Notes: generated by a model not told the origin, from the sequence alone. DNA of 64,000 bases from Sphingomonas caseinilytica (GCF_023516455.1 NZ_JAMGBA010000001.1:1271929-1335928), one strand, 5' to 3'. Positions 46,179 to 54,576 are shown, counted from the stretch's first letter. A program made the numbers and translations.

Positions 46179-46688
46179 TCAGTCTCCCGCGGCCGGCAGG
46201 TCACTGTTGAAGATATCGGCAACCGCTTTCCATTCGCCGTCGACCTTGCGCCAGACCACAACATATTTGCCTGTGTCGCTCTGAACCTTACCCGATGGCG
46301 CAATCGTCAGTCGGTAGGTTCCACGATCCAGCGCCATGTCGGAAGAACCAGACAAGACAATCTGCTCCGGAGCGAACGTTAGTTCGAAGCCGGGCGTGTT
46401 CATCATCGACGCCCAGGTCTGCTGAATGGCTGCCCGTCCTTTGCCGATGGTGGCATTAGGCGGCATCACGGCGCCGTCTTCGGTATAGATTTGGGCAATT
46501 GCGGCCGAGTCTTTCGATTTAATCAACTCGAGCCATCGAGCGACCTGGCGGCGAATGGCTTCCTCGTCGGCAGTGCTGGTAGCGCTTGCAACGGCGTCGG
46601 ACGACGCGCCGTTCGCATTCTCTTTTCCGGTGTCACATGATGAAATCAGCAGCGCGGTCGCAGTAAGCAGCATCAGGCGGATTGTCAT
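46179..46688 (-). CDS. NTF2-fold (DUF4440/SgcJ-like) lipoprotein
   Basis: 169 aa. Lipoprotein signal RLMLLTATALLISSC. After a Ser/Ala-rich linker the domain reads EEAIRRQVARWLELIKSKDSAAIAQIYTEDGAVMPPNATIGKGRAAIQQTW and ends YVVVWRKVDGEWKAVADIFNSD, a typical DUF4440/SnoaL pattern. Ligand unknown. It lacks an FNR box, so it may be a bystander in the island. Confidence 0.85.
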   Translation of the reverse strand: MTIRLMLLTATALLISSCDTGKENANGASSDAVASATSTADEEAIRRQVARWLELIKSKDSAAIAQIYTEDGAVMPPNATIGKGRAAIQQTWASMMNTPGFELTFAPEQIVLSGSSDMALDRGTYRLTIAPSGKVQSDTGKYVVVWRKVDGEWKAVADIFNSDLPAAGD

Positions 46689-46799
46689 GGCATCCCTCCC
46701 AAAGGGCTTGGTGACCCTGAATTAGCATGGATTCTTCAGTGACGGCAGACGTCAGACGGCAGACGGCGAGGCGCCGCCTTGCCTTTAGCGTCGCGATTG

Positions 46800-47036
46800 T
46801 CAGCGCTGCCAGCGCTCGACAAAATTTCTTGTCGCTTGCCCCAGGACCCACGCGATCGCGAAGCTTGCAATCATGCCAACGCCGAACAGCAATTGGCCGA
46901 TGGTTTCGCAATCCTGTCCCCGTGGGCAGAACTCTATCACCAGGTCCGCTGCATATATTGCGAAAAGAACCGTCAGGACTCCGGTCACAACAACACCGGT
47001 GACCGCTCCGACGCCTCTGCTTGGTCCTTGAGTCAT
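46800..47036 (-). CDS. Small two-helix membrane protein
   Basis: 78 aa from the ATG at 47036; a longer frame begins 14 codons earlier. Two hydrophobic helices (AVTGVVVTGVLTVLFAIYAADLVIEF and LLFGVGMIASFAIAWVLGQ) flank a loop with CPRGQDC. Weak ribosome binding site. No family recognised; no FNR box upstream. Confidence 0.5.
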   Translation of the reverse strand: MTQGPSRGVGAVTGVVVTGVLTVLFAIYAADLVIEFCPRGQDCETIGQLLFGVGMIASFAIAWVLGQATRNFVERWQR

Positions 47037-47112
47037 ATTGCCTACATATTGAGTTTGCGGCGACCGTAAAAGCGGCAACTCGCGAGGCGCCCCACCAGCC
47101 TGATTGCAGCAG

Positions 47113-47147
47113 CAAAAACGGCGGCGGATTGCTCCGCCGCCGCCAAG
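47113..47147 (-). terminator. Rho-independent terminator of nirK
   Basis: On the minus strand GGCGGCGG-AGCAAT-CCGCCGCC forms an 8-bp perfect GC stem followed by GTTTTTGC, about 20 bases after the nirK stop codon. Confidence 0.9.
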
Positions 47148-47164
47148 CTACCGTCTCGGAAGGG

Positions 47165-48226
47165 CTAGTGTCCCGAGGCGGCAACTTTCGCGGGATCCTC
47201 CACTTGGTGAGGCTTGAAGATTTCCGCCTGCTGTTCTCCCGACACCTGGAGAATGCCCTTCAAGCCCTTCTCCAGCCGCGACAGTGCGTGATCGACCAGG
47301 ATGTACTTGCCCGGCACCTGGACAGTGAAGTCGGTCACTGCCGCGCCCCCCGGGGGGACGGTGACGGTCTGGACATCGGTCATCGGCGCGGAAGTCACCG
47401 AGGCCAGCGGATAGGCCTTGTCGAATATCTCGCCGATCACGTGGAAGCTCGAGGTCTTGTTCGGGCCGCCGACGCCGAAATAGACGCGGACCGTCTCGCC
47501 GGTCTTGGCGGTCAGCGGCTTCCTCGACAGGCCGTCCGCCGCGCCGTTGAAGACCATATACTCGGGCGTTTCGGCCAGCAGCTTGTCGATGCTCTCGGTG
47601 AGTTCTCCTTTCTCGCCGTGCGCCTGCTCCGTGTAGATTTCGCCCTGCATCACATAATATTCGTGATCGACCTTGCTCAGCCCTCCTTCCGGCTCGACCA
47701 GGATCAGGCCGTACATGCCGTTGGCGATGTGCTGGGCAACCGTCGGGGTCGCACAGTGATAGACGTAAAGGCCCGGGTTCAGCGCCTTGAAGGTGAAGCC
47801 CTTGGTTTCACCGGGAGCCGCCATGGTGGCGGCCGCGCCGCCGCCGGGACCGGTCACGGCGTGGAAGTCGATGTTGTGCATCATCACGCTGTCGTCAGCG
47901 TTCTTCAGCGTCACTTCGACCGTGTCGCCGACCCGAACGCGAACGAACGGTCCAGGAACCTGATTGTTGAAGGTCCAGTAACGGTAGGTGGTACCGTCAT
48001 CCAGCTGGCCGGTAACCTCGGTCGTATCGAAGTGAATCTTGACGGTTTGCGGGCCGCGAGGACCAATCGGTCCCGGCAGATCGGCGGGATTGCGAACGAT
48101 ATCGACGATCTTCGCAGCCGCAGCAGCATCCGCCGCCTGGTGAGCCTCGTGGCCCTGAGCCAAGGCAGGCGCGGCCGGCAAAAGGGCTGCTGCTGCGCAG
48201 GTCGCGATCAAAAGATGCCGTTTCAT
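47165..48226 (-). CDS. nirK: Copper-containing nitrite reductase (NO-forming)
   Basis: 353 aa. Periplasmic enzyme reducing nitrite to NO. Signal peptide KRHLLIATCAAAALLPAAPALA. Type 1 copper ligands: His117 (MMHNIDFH), Cys158 (YHCATP), His166 (AQHIANGM) and Met171. Type 2 ligands: His122, His157 and His313 (VDHALSRLEKG); catalytic Asp120 and His262 (SSFHVIGE) are present, so the enzyme should be active. The TRP-His-Met pattern and length fit the smaller class I NirK. An FNR box lies about 100 bases upstream. Confidence 0.96.
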   Translation of the reverse strand: MKRHLLIATCAAAALLPAAPALAQGHEAHQAADAAAAAKIVDIVRNPADLPGPIGPRGPQTVKIHFDTTEVTGQLDDGTTYRYWTFNNQVPGPFVRVRVGDTVEVTLKNADDSVMMHNIDFHAVTGPGGGAAATMAAPGETKGFTFKALNPGLYVYHCATPTVAQHIANGMYGLILVEPEGGLSKVDHEYYVMQGEIYTEQAHGEKGELTESIDKLLAETPEYMVFNGAADGLSRKPLTAKTGETVRVYFGVGGPNKTSSFHVIGEIFDKAYPLASVTSAPMTDVQTVTVPPGGAAVTDFTVQVPGKYILVDHALSRLEKGLKGILQVSGEQQAEIFKPHQVEDPAKVAASGH

Positions 48227-48325
48227 TTCACTCACTTTCCGTTGTGTTTTGAGCCTGATCCTGAATAGGCCGGGAGGCGGCTCCGACATTTGCGCCGCAT
48301 CAATTCGGCGGCGTTCCGGCCTTAA

Positions 48326-48339
48326 TTGATCTGGGTCAT
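48326..48339. promoter_or_regulatory. FNR/FixK box upstream of nirK
   Basis: TTGAT-CTGG-GTCAT, 8 of 10 matches to the FNR palindrome and close to the TTGATCTGGGTCAA form common for FixK and ANR. It is about 105 bases upstream of the nirK start and just past the fnr stop codon. Confidence 0.65.
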
Positions 48340-48348
48340 CGCGCCGGC

Positions 48349-49074
48349 TCAGCCCTCTGCCATTTGCTTGAGGCGGCTGCGATCGACGATGCGGAACGAC
48401 TGACGGCCCGTCAGCTGGATCACGCGATGGGCCTTCAGCCTGCTGATTTCACGGCTGACGGTTTCGATCCTGAGGCCCAGATAGTCGGCAACATCCGCGC
48501 GCGACATCGGGACCGCGATTTCCTGGTTCGCGCAAACCGAGTGGCAATGCCCTTCAAGCATCAGCAGGAAGGAGGCGATACGCTCGGTCGCGGTCTTGCG
48601 GCCGAGCAGGACCAGCTGCTGCCGCGCCGCGGCCAGCTCATGCGCGGCAAATGCGTGGAGCCGCCGCTCCAATGCCGGATGCCGCTCGATGAATTCATCG
48701 AACTGGCGGCGCTGGAACTTGCACAATTCCGAAGGAGCCACCGCTTCCGCGGTAAAGGCATGTTCCTCTTCCATTGTGATGCCGAGGAAGTCGCCGGGAA
48801 ACAGGAAGCCGGCGATCTGGCGCCGCCCATCCGGCAGCAGTTTCGAAAGCCTCAGCAATCCCGAGGTCAGGCTGTACACATTGGTTGCCTGGTCGGACTC
48901 GAACACGACCGTGTCGCCCGCATTGTAATGGACGGTCGGCCCGCTTTCCTTGAACTGTCGCAAGGCGTCGGCGTCGAGCACGCCGCACACGGCCAGTTCA
49001 CGCACGGCGCACCCAAGGCAAGGGTGGTCGTTCCCCAAATCGGCGAGATTTTCCAGCCTGGTTGCCATGTCCAT
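48349..49074 (-). CDS. FNR-type oxygen-sensing transcription regulator
   Basis: 241 aa from the ATG at 49074 (GAGG 8 bases upstream). N-terminal Cys19, Cys22 and Cys30 (CLGCAVRELAVC, a CX2CX7C spacing as in rhizobial FnrN/FnrL) plus Cys118 (SELCKF) are the expected ligands of an oxygen-labile [4Fe-4S] cluster. A cyclic-nucleotide-like beta roll (about 35-130), dimer helix, and an HTH with ADVADYLGLRIETVSREISRLK, whose E-x2-S-R reads TTGAT half-sites. It is the likely activator for the five boxes in the window; one lies 30-43 bases upstream of its own start. Confidence 0.94.
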   Translation of the reverse strand: MDMATRLENLADLGNDHPCLGCAVRELAVCGVLDADALRQFKESGPTVHYNAGDTVVFESDQATNVYSLTSGLLRLSKLLPDGRRQIAGFLFPGDFLGITMEEEHAFTAEAVAPSELCKFQRRQFDEFIERHPALERRLHAFAAHELAAARQQLVLLGRKTATERIASFLLMLEGHCHSVCANQEIAVPMSRADVADYLGLRIETVSREISRLKAHRVIQLTGRQSFRIVDRSRLKQMAEG

Positions 49075-49103
49075 TTCAGGCGCCTCGATCAAATCTTCAG
49101 GAC

Positions 49104-49117
49104 ATGAGGCAGATCAA
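49104..49117. promoter_or_regulatory. FNR/FixK box between fnr and the GNAT-like gene
   Basis: On the minus strand TTGAT-CTGC-CTCAT (8 of 10). It lies 30-43 bases upstream of the fnr start codon and 35-48 bases upstream of the divergent gene at 49152. Close position to fnr could mean autorepression or autoactivation. Confidence 0.65.
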
Positions 49118-49151
49118 AGACATTCCCCTGGTCCCTTGGGAAAAGGGATAC

Positions 49152-49613
49152 ATGGCAACCGAAGCGTCACATAAGCCGCAATACTACGTAGTTGGGCTCG
49201 GCATCGACGAGGCGGATTCAGCCTATCCGCTCATCCGCTCAATCGCTCCGGAAATCACTGCCCATGAATGGCGACGCTATGTGCGGCGCCGTTGCCACGA
49301 CGGCGGGTTCAAAGGGTTGTACGACTGCAATGAACTGCTGATCGGCCTGTTCAGCTACCGGTTCGGCGAGCGTCTGCGTCAAGGCCGCGTTCTGGCGATC
49401 GACGATTTCGTGACATTCGAATTGAGCAATGCCGCACCTGGCCGGAAATTGCTGATGGCGACCGCCGAGCGATACGCCCGCAACCGGGGTTGCACCGGCA
49501 TGGAAGTTCGCGTTGGAGCACGGGGCATTGGCGATGCCGGGTCTGCCAAGGCGAGCGGCTGGCTTGGGCTCGGCATGGATCTCGAATCCGTCGTCTTCGT
49601 CAAAGCATTTTGA
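49152..49613 (+). CDS. GNAT-like acetyltransferase-fold protein
   Basis: 153 aa, ATG at 49152 after AAGGGA. The layout looks GNAT-like: APEITAHEWRRYVRRRC, then LIGLFSYRFGERLRQGRVLAIDDFVTFEL, then GRKLLMATAERYARNRGCTGMEVRV, and the end LGLGMDLESVVFVK. The usual Q/RxxGxG/A loop is represented only by NAAPGRKLL, so cofactor binding is unsure. It is divergent from fnr and shares its FNR box, so it may be oxygen-regulated. Confidence 0.65.
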   Translation: MATEASHKPQYYVVGLGIDEADSAYPLIRSIAPEITAHEWRRYVRRRCHDGGFKGLYDCNELLIGLFSYRFGERLRQGRVLAIDDFVTFELSNAAPGRKLLMATAERYARNRGCTGMEVRVGARGIGDAGSAKASGWLGLGMDLESVVFVKAF

Positions 49614-49630
49614 GCACCGGACTCCGGCAA

Positions 49631-49665
49631 ACAGGCTCCGGGTCGAGAGACCGGGAGCCTGTCAT
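49631..49665. terminator. Hairpin between the convergent GNAT-like and ompW genes
   Basis: CAGGCTCC (49632-49639) pairs with GGAGCCTG (49654-49661), extended inward by GGT/ACC after one mismatch. The minus-strand side is followed by TTTG, the plus-strand side lacks T residues; probably a shared or ompW terminator. Confidence 0.65.
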
Positions 49666-49669
49666 ACCC

Positions 49670-50323
49670 TTAGAATCTCATACCGAGGCCAACACCGACG
49701 ACCACTGGATCGATGCTGACATTAACCCGGTTGATGAGATTGCCGGTGGTCAGCTTCGCCTCCGTGTCGATGTCGATATATTTGACGTCGACGTTTAAGA
49801 ACAGGTTCTTGGCGATATGGACGTCGACGCCGGCCTGAAGGGAGTAGCCGAAGCTGTCGTCGAGCTTGACATTGGTCTTGCCGATTGCGGTTTCGAGCGC
49901 GTCGCTCGCATCTTCATTGTAGAAGTGGGTGTAATTAAGTCCCAAGCCCACATATGGCCGGACCTGGGCCTTCGGCGCAAAATGATACTGCAGGGTCAAT
50001 GTCGGCGGAAGCACCCAGGTGTCGACCAACTCCCCAACCGGTTCGAGCCCGCCTTTGCCTTTGACATCATGCTTGGTCGTTGCAGCAATTAGCTCAAGGC
50101 CGAAATGATCGGTCACGAAATATGTGAAGTCTACTTCTGGAGCAAAGCTGTTCGTGACGGAAACTTCGTCATTGGGAAAGGCGGGTTTGATCCCGCTGGA
50201 ATCCTCCGTGGGAGCTACCAGGATTGCGCGCGTACGGACAAGGAAATCGCCCTGCTCGGCTTGTGCGGGTGCCGCGACGGCAAGTGCGGCAGTTGCCAGT
50301 GTAACGAAGAGTTGAATTTTCAT
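49670..50323 (-). CDS. ompW: OmpW-family outer membrane protein
   Basis: 217 aa with signal peptide KIQLFVTLATAALAVAAPAQA. An eight-strand barrel: DFLVRTRAILVAPTED near the start, LPPTLTLQYHFAPKAQVRPYVGLGLNYTHFYNE in the middle, ending VVVGVGLGMRF with a C-terminal Phe. OmpW is FNR-activated in enterobacteria, and an FNR box (50383-50396) sits about 66 bases upstream of this start. Confidence 0.93.
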   Translation of the reverse strand: MKIQLFVTLATAALAVAAPAQAEQGDFLVRTRAILVAPTEDSSGIKPAFPNDEVSVTNSFAPEVDFTYFVTDHFGLELIAATTKHDVKGKGGLEPVGELVDTWVLPPTLTLQYHFAPKAQVRPYVGLGLNYTHFYNEDASDALETAIGKTNVKLDDSFGYSLQAGVDVHIAKNLFLNVDVKYIDIDTEAKLTTGNLINRVNVSIDPVVVGVGLGMRF

Positions 50324-50382
50324 TTTAGGCTAGCCCTTCTTTGGAGGAAGCTTGCCCTTGGCCGAGCCGATGCCGTCGTTCT

Positions 50383-50396
50383 TTGATTTGGCTCAA
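50383..50396. promoter_or_regulatory. FNR/FixK box upstream of ompW
   Basis: TTGAT-TTGG-CTCAA, 9 of 10. Centre about 66 bases from the ompW start codon, allowing a -41.5 class II promoter position with a leader of about 25 bases. It lies just beyond the nnrS stop codon. Confidence 0.75.
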
Positions 50397-50415
50397 TTCC
50401 GCAGAAGCACGGCGA

Positions 50416-51618
50416 TCAGGGTCTGCCGTCCGGTCGTGGGCCGAGCAGCTTGGGTCCAAAGAGCACCAGGAAGAGCAGGAATGCACCGCCCCAGAGCGCT
50501 CCGGCCAGCTTGATCGCCAGCAGATAGTCCATCGGCAGCCAGGGAGCGGCGACGCGCAGCATCGCGCCCGCCGTGACCAGAACATAAATGATCACCGTGC
50601 CCTTGCCGGCATGCAGCTCCCGGCCGGTGTGGCCAAGCGTTGCACGGGTCATGACTGCCAGGACCATCGAAGCCATTGCCCCCGCACCAAGCGCGTGGAG
50701 CCCGGCAGTACCCGATACATCCATGTCGACAATGCTGAGGCCGAGCAGGAGCAGGCCTATCGGGAGCCAGGCGTAGGAAACATGCAGGATGAGAACCAGT
50801 GGCTCGCTCGCGGTTCGCCAGCCTCCCCAGCGGGCAAGCCTTATCGCCTGAAGCACAGCGGCGGCGAACAGCAATGCGGCCGTCAAGCTCGGCTCTGCCT
50901 GGAACGCCCAGCATCCCAACCCAAGCGCTGTCGTCCCGATTGCGAAATGGTCAAAGGTCGAAGCTTGGCCTGGAAGACTTCCCTGCCCCTGCTTGATCAG
51001 CCAGTTGGCCGTGAATGAAGGAATGATCCGGCCCCCGATCAGCGTGATCAGTATAAGGATGAGCGCAAAGCCGCTCCGCCAGCCGATCTGGTCGGTGCCG
51101 ACGAAACCCAGGCCTTCGAGATGATCGACGACCGCCGCAATCGCGAGCAGCAGCGTTACGCCAACGACGGGCAGGTTGCGGTTCCTGGCAATGAGCACCT
51201 CACGCGCGCAAGCCCCGGCCAGGGTGAACAGGAAGGCCGCTTCGGCCAGCATTGCCGTGACGCCGCCAATCGACCCCGAAAACAGGATGGCGGCGCGCGC
51301 CGCGATCCACATCAGTGTCAGGGCTGCAAGCCTGCGGCCGGCGATTGGCAATCGCCCGGTCCAGTTGGGTATCGCCGTCATGAGGAAGCCGGCAATCACC
51401 GCCCCCAGAAAGCCGAACAGCATCTCGTGCCGATGCCAGGCCAACGGGTCGAGTGCGGTCGGCAGCGTAATATTGCCCGACAGCGCTTCGATCCAAAGGC
51501 AGACGACGACGATCGCCCAAAGTGGGCCGAGAAAGAAGAAGGGCCGGAAACCCGCCCTTAGAACCGGCGGGAGTTCCAGCAGCTTTGCCCGGCGGTCGAC
51601 GTTTGCGTTTGCGTTCAT
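50416..51618 (-). CDS. nnrS: NnrS-family heme- and copper-containing membrane protein
   Basis: 400 aa; ATG at 51618 with GAGG 5 bases upstream. About twelve hydrophobic helices. Family markers: LRAGFRPFFFLGPLWAIV at the start, WHRHEMLFGFLGAVIAGFLMTAIPNWTGR, LITLIGGRIIPSFTANWL, and the C-terminal MTRATLGHTGRELHAG. NnrS protects against NO and nitrosative damage in denitrifiers and other bacteria. It starts 64 bases after the norB stop on the same strand with no box of its own, so norB-nnrS is a likely operon. Confidence 0.93.
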   Translation of the reverse strand: MNANANVDRRAKLLELPPVLRAGFRPFFFLGPLWAIVVVCLWIEALSGNITLPTALDPLAWHRHEMLFGFLGAVIAGFLMTAIPNWTGRLPIAGRRLAALTLMWIAARAAILFSGSIGGVTAMLAEAAFLFTLAGACAREVLIARNRNLPVVGVTLLLAIAAVVDHLEGLGFVGTDQIGWRSGFALILILITLIGGRIIPSFTANWLIKQGQGSLPGQASTFDHFAIGTTALGLGCWAFQAEPSLTAALLFAAAVLQAIRLARWGGWRTASEPLVLILHVSYAWLPIGLLLLGLSIVDMDVSGTAGLHALGAGAMASMVLAVMTRATLGHTGRELHAGKGTVIIYVLVTAGAMLRVAAPWLPMDYLLAIKLAGALWGGAFLLFLVLFGPKLLGPRPDGRP

Positions 51619-51682
51619 TTCGTCCTCAAAGTGGCGGCCGGCCCCGGAAAATGCGCTAACCGGGACCGACCGCCAATCCGGC

Positions 51683-53968
51683 TTACTCCGCCGGAACCAT
51701 CGCGGGCTCGGGTTCGACCTGCCCAATGGCCTGCTTGACGCGCGGCCCGATCAACAGCTTGGCCATGAACAGTGCCAGGATGATTGCCCCGACGCTGAAC
51801 ACCGTGTCGCCGGGCACCCGCATCCACACCAGGGTCTCCATGACCGGGCTGTGGATGACTTCCGGCGAACGGGCATACCAGAAGCCGGTCGTGACACTGT
51901 GGTAGGCCTGGTAGATGCCCTGCGGCACGAGGCTCAGGAACACCATTGCACCAAGGCCGATGTTCAGCGCCCAGAAGGCAGGCTTCAGCATCGCGTCCGA
52001 CCAGGCGGTGGTCCGGTACGAGGTGCGCAGGCAGAACAGCATCAGGCCGATGCCGAGCAATCCATACACTCCGAACAGCGCCGCATGACCATGGCTTGGG
52101 GTCAGATTGAGACCCTGCACATAGTAGAGCGAGATCGGCGGGTTGATCGCGAAGCCGAGCACGCCCGCGCCGACCAGGTTCCAGAACGACACTCCGACGA
52201 AGAACAGGATCGGCCACTTGTAGGTCTGGACCCACGGCGCCGCCTTGGTGGCGCGGTAGTTGTGGAGAGCCTCGACGCCCAGCAACGCCAGCGGAACCAC
52301 CTCAAGCGCCGAGAACATGGCGCCCCAGGCGATGACCGGAGTGGTCGTCCCCGAGAAGTAGAGGTGGTGCAGGGTGCCGAGGATCCCGCCGGTCAGGAAC
52401 ACCGCGGTCGAGAAGACGACCGCCGTATTCGCTGCCCGGGCCCTGACCAGCCCAAGGCCGGCGAAGATCAGCGCGATGATCGCTGTCGCGAAGACTTCGA
52501 AGAAGCCTTCGACCCACAGGTGGACCACCCACCAGCGGAAATATTCGATCATCGACAGCGGGCTGTGGCGGCCCCAGGTCAACGCTGCTCCATAGAACAG
52601 GCCGATCGAGATGGTCGAAACGAACACCATCCCGATGAGGCCCCGGGTTTCGCCCGGCTTCTTGAGCGCAGGCCATAGCGCCCGCCCGACGAGCGTCAGC
52701 CAGATCATCAGGCCGGCGAACAGCAGGATCGCCCAGAAGCGGCCAAGGTCGACATATTCATAACCCATATGGCCGAACCAGAAGTTCTGGAGATGCCCCA
52801 GCTTCTGCTGGACAGCGAACCATTCGCCCGCGAACGATCCGATGACGACGACCAGCAGGGCACCCCACAGGATATTGACGCCGAGCTTCTGATACTTGGG
52901 CTCATGACCGCTCAGCATGGGTGCGAAGTAAAGGCCGGTCGCAAGCCATGCCGTGGCAATCCAGAAGATCCCAAGCTGGGTGTGCCAGGTGCGGGTCAGC
53001 GCATAAGGAATGATTTCCGAGATATTGTAGCCGTAGAACTGCTGACCCTCGACCGCATAGTGGGCGGTGACCGCGCCAAGCACGATCTGCGCCAGGAACA
53101 GGCCGACGACGGTGATGAAATATTTGGTCGTCGCCTTCATCGAAGGGGTGGGGTTCACGCGCAGGAACGGATCGCTTGCCGGTACGACGGCATGCTCGTC
53201 CTCGCCCTTTCTCGCCTGGTACCAGGTCAGCCAGCCGACGCCGATGATCAGGAACAGGACACTGGCGATCGACCAGATGCCAAGCGATGCGGCCGGCTGG
53301 TTGCCGACCAGCGGATCATGCGGCCAATTGTTGGTGTAGCTGATGGCCTGGCCCGGGCGCTGCGTGACGCTTGTCCAACTGGTCCAGAAGAAGAATGCGC
53401 CAAGCTGCTCGCGCTGCTTGGGATCGCTCAAGGTCTTTTCCGGAATGGCATATTGTTCGCGAAGACCCGAAAGCTTAGGGTCGCTGCTGAACAGCTGGGC
53501 ATAATGATCGCCGACGATGTCGATGGCCGCAGCACGATCCGGGCTGACGGTGATCGCTCCGGTCTTCGCATCATATTTGTTGGTACGAAGCTCTGACTGG
53601 AGGCGGGCCTTCAGCGCCGCCTGCCTCTCCAGGGACAAGGCAGCGAAGTTCTTCGCGCCGTCGCGCTTGGCCCAGATATCGAGAAGCGTGGTGGATTCAC
53701 GATGCAACCAGTCAGCACCCCAGTCGGGGGCGACATAGCCGCCATGGCCCCAGACCGAACCCAGCTGCATTCCGCCGAGAGTCTGCCAAACCTCGCGGCC
53801 GGTCTGGATGTCGGCCTTGGTGAAAAGTTCCTGGCCGCTGGTCGTGACGACTCGCTCCGGCACTGGCGGTGCCTGGACGTAAATCTCTCGGCCGAGCAGC
53901 CCAAGGATCCCGAAGGAAACGAGGAAGATCCCCGCTAGCCAGGACCAAAGCTTCTTGTTGTTAGCCAT
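51683..53968 (-). CDS. norB: Nitric oxide reductase, single-subunit quinol type (qNor)
   Basis: 761 aa, the length of quinol-dependent NorB with the fused NorC-like N-terminal region. It reduces NO to N2O in the inner membrane. The extension (residues about 35-240) contains QTGREVWQTLGGMQLGSVWGHGGYVAPDW without a CXXCH heme c site, as expected for qNor. Heme and iron ligands: HTQLGIFW, VVHLWVEGFFE (His and conserved Glu), LGTLHHLYF (two His) and TPSHGHAALFG. An FNR box lies about 145 bases upstream. Confidence 0.96.
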   Translation of the reverse strand: MANNKKLWSWLAGIFLVSFGILGLLGREIYVQAPPVPERVVTTSGQELFTKADIQTGREVWQTLGGMQLGSVWGHGGYVAPDWGADWLHRESTTLLDIWAKRDGAKNFAALSLERQAALKARLQSELRTNKYDAKTGAITVSPDRAAAIDIVGDHYAQLFSSDPKLSGLREQYAIPEKTLSDPKQREQLGAFFFWTSWTSVTQRPGQAISYTNNWPHDPLVGNQPAASLGIWSIASVLFLIIGVGWLTWYQARKGEDEHAVVPASDPFLRVNPTPSMKATTKYFITVVGLFLAQIVLGAVTAHYAVEGQQFYGYNISEIIPYALTRTWHTQLGIFWIATAWLATGLYFAPMLSGHEPKYQKLGVNILWGALLVVVIGSFAGEWFAVQQKLGHLQNFWFGHMGYEYVDLGRFWAILLFAGLMIWLTLVGRALWPALKKPGETRGLIGMVFVSTISIGLFYGAALTWGRHSPLSMIEYFRWWVVHLWVEGFFEVFATAIIALIFAGLGLVRARAANTAVVFSTAVFLTGGILGTLHHLYFSGTTTPVIAWGAMFSALEVVPLALLGVEALHNYRATKAAPWVQTYKWPILFFVGVSFWNLVGAGVLGFAINPPISLYYVQGLNLTPSHGHAALFGVYGLLGIGLMLFCLRTSYRTTAWSDAMLKPAFWALNIGLGAMVFLSLVPQGIYQAYHSVTTGFWYARSPEVIHSPVMETLVWMRVPGDTVFSVGAIILALFMAKLLIGPRVKQAIGQVEPEPAMVPAE

Positions 53969-54106
53969 CTCAAATGTCCCCCCGGCCCAATGCCGGTCAT
54001 GATGCGAGAGGTAGCGAGGCGGCGACCTTCTGGATGTACGTGATTTCCGAAGTCGCTGGGTCGCGCCTCGCTGCCGCCGGTTTCGGCGCGGCCCGGCGCC
54101 AAGGCA

Positions 54107-54120
54107 TTGATCCAGCTCAA
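54107..54120. promoter_or_regulatory. FNR/FixK box between norB and the 129-aa unknown gene
   Basis: TTGAT-CCAG-CTCAA, 9 of 10. It is about 140-150 bases from norB and 67-80 bases upstream of the divergent plus-strand gene at 54187, so it is better placed for the latter but may serve both. Confidence 0.7.
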
Positions 54121-54186
54121 TTGAGTGCGGGACTTCCGTACATGTGCGTATTCCGAATTCGCCTCGTCCCTACCAATTTGGGGCCC

Positions 54187-54576
54187 ATGAATTGGAAGGT
54201 GATCCGACTAGAGCTTGCGTCCAGCTGGGAGTTTCCCAGGGGATCGGCGGGGCGCAGCTATTTGATTCGGCTGCCGCTTTCCGATGACGGCGCAATCGAT
54301 GCCCCGGCGCTTGAATCGGAACCGGCGCGGGCAACGGTCCGCCGCCATTGGCCGAACGAGGCCGATATGCTGGGCTATCTTGTGCGAACGCCGATGGGAT
54401 TTGCGATCCGCTACGAATTGAACGGGGCGGAATCCAGAGGGCGAACCGCGGGCCATGGCTTGGAAAGTCAGCAACTGCTGCAATTCGGAGCCGATGCCAT
54501 CAAGGTCGGCGAACAGATTTTCCTGACGGAGCCCGACGGCAGCCGGCTCCGCTTCCGAATTGCAAATTTACACTAG
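54187..54576 (+). CDS. Unknown 129-aa protein divergent from norB
   Basis: ATG at 54187 with GGGG close upstream. Soluble, mixed alpha/beta composition: NWKVIRLELASSWEFPRGSAG, RSYLIRLPLSDDGAIDAPALES, then ATVRRHWPNEADMLGYLVRTPMGFAIRYELNG, and a C-terminal FLTEPDGSRLRFRIANL. No Cys, no signal peptide, no membrane helix. The frame is open upstream to 53974 but that part lacks a start signal and spans the FNR box. Not a family I recognise. Its position and shared FNR box suggest a role in low-oxygen or NO metabolism. Overlaps fixJ by 4 bases tail to tail. Confidence 0.72.
   Translation: MNWKVIRLELASSWEFPRGSAGRSYLIRLPLSDDGAIDAPALESEPARATVRRHWPNEADMLGYLVRTPMGFAIRYELNGAESRGRTAGHGLESQQLLQFGADAIKVGEQIFLTEPDGSRLRFRIANLH

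Noticed and set aside
51176..52678. 500-aa plus-strand frame opposite norB and nnrS
   Set aside because: Antisense to two genes with intact catalytic motifs; no start signal or recognisable domain.
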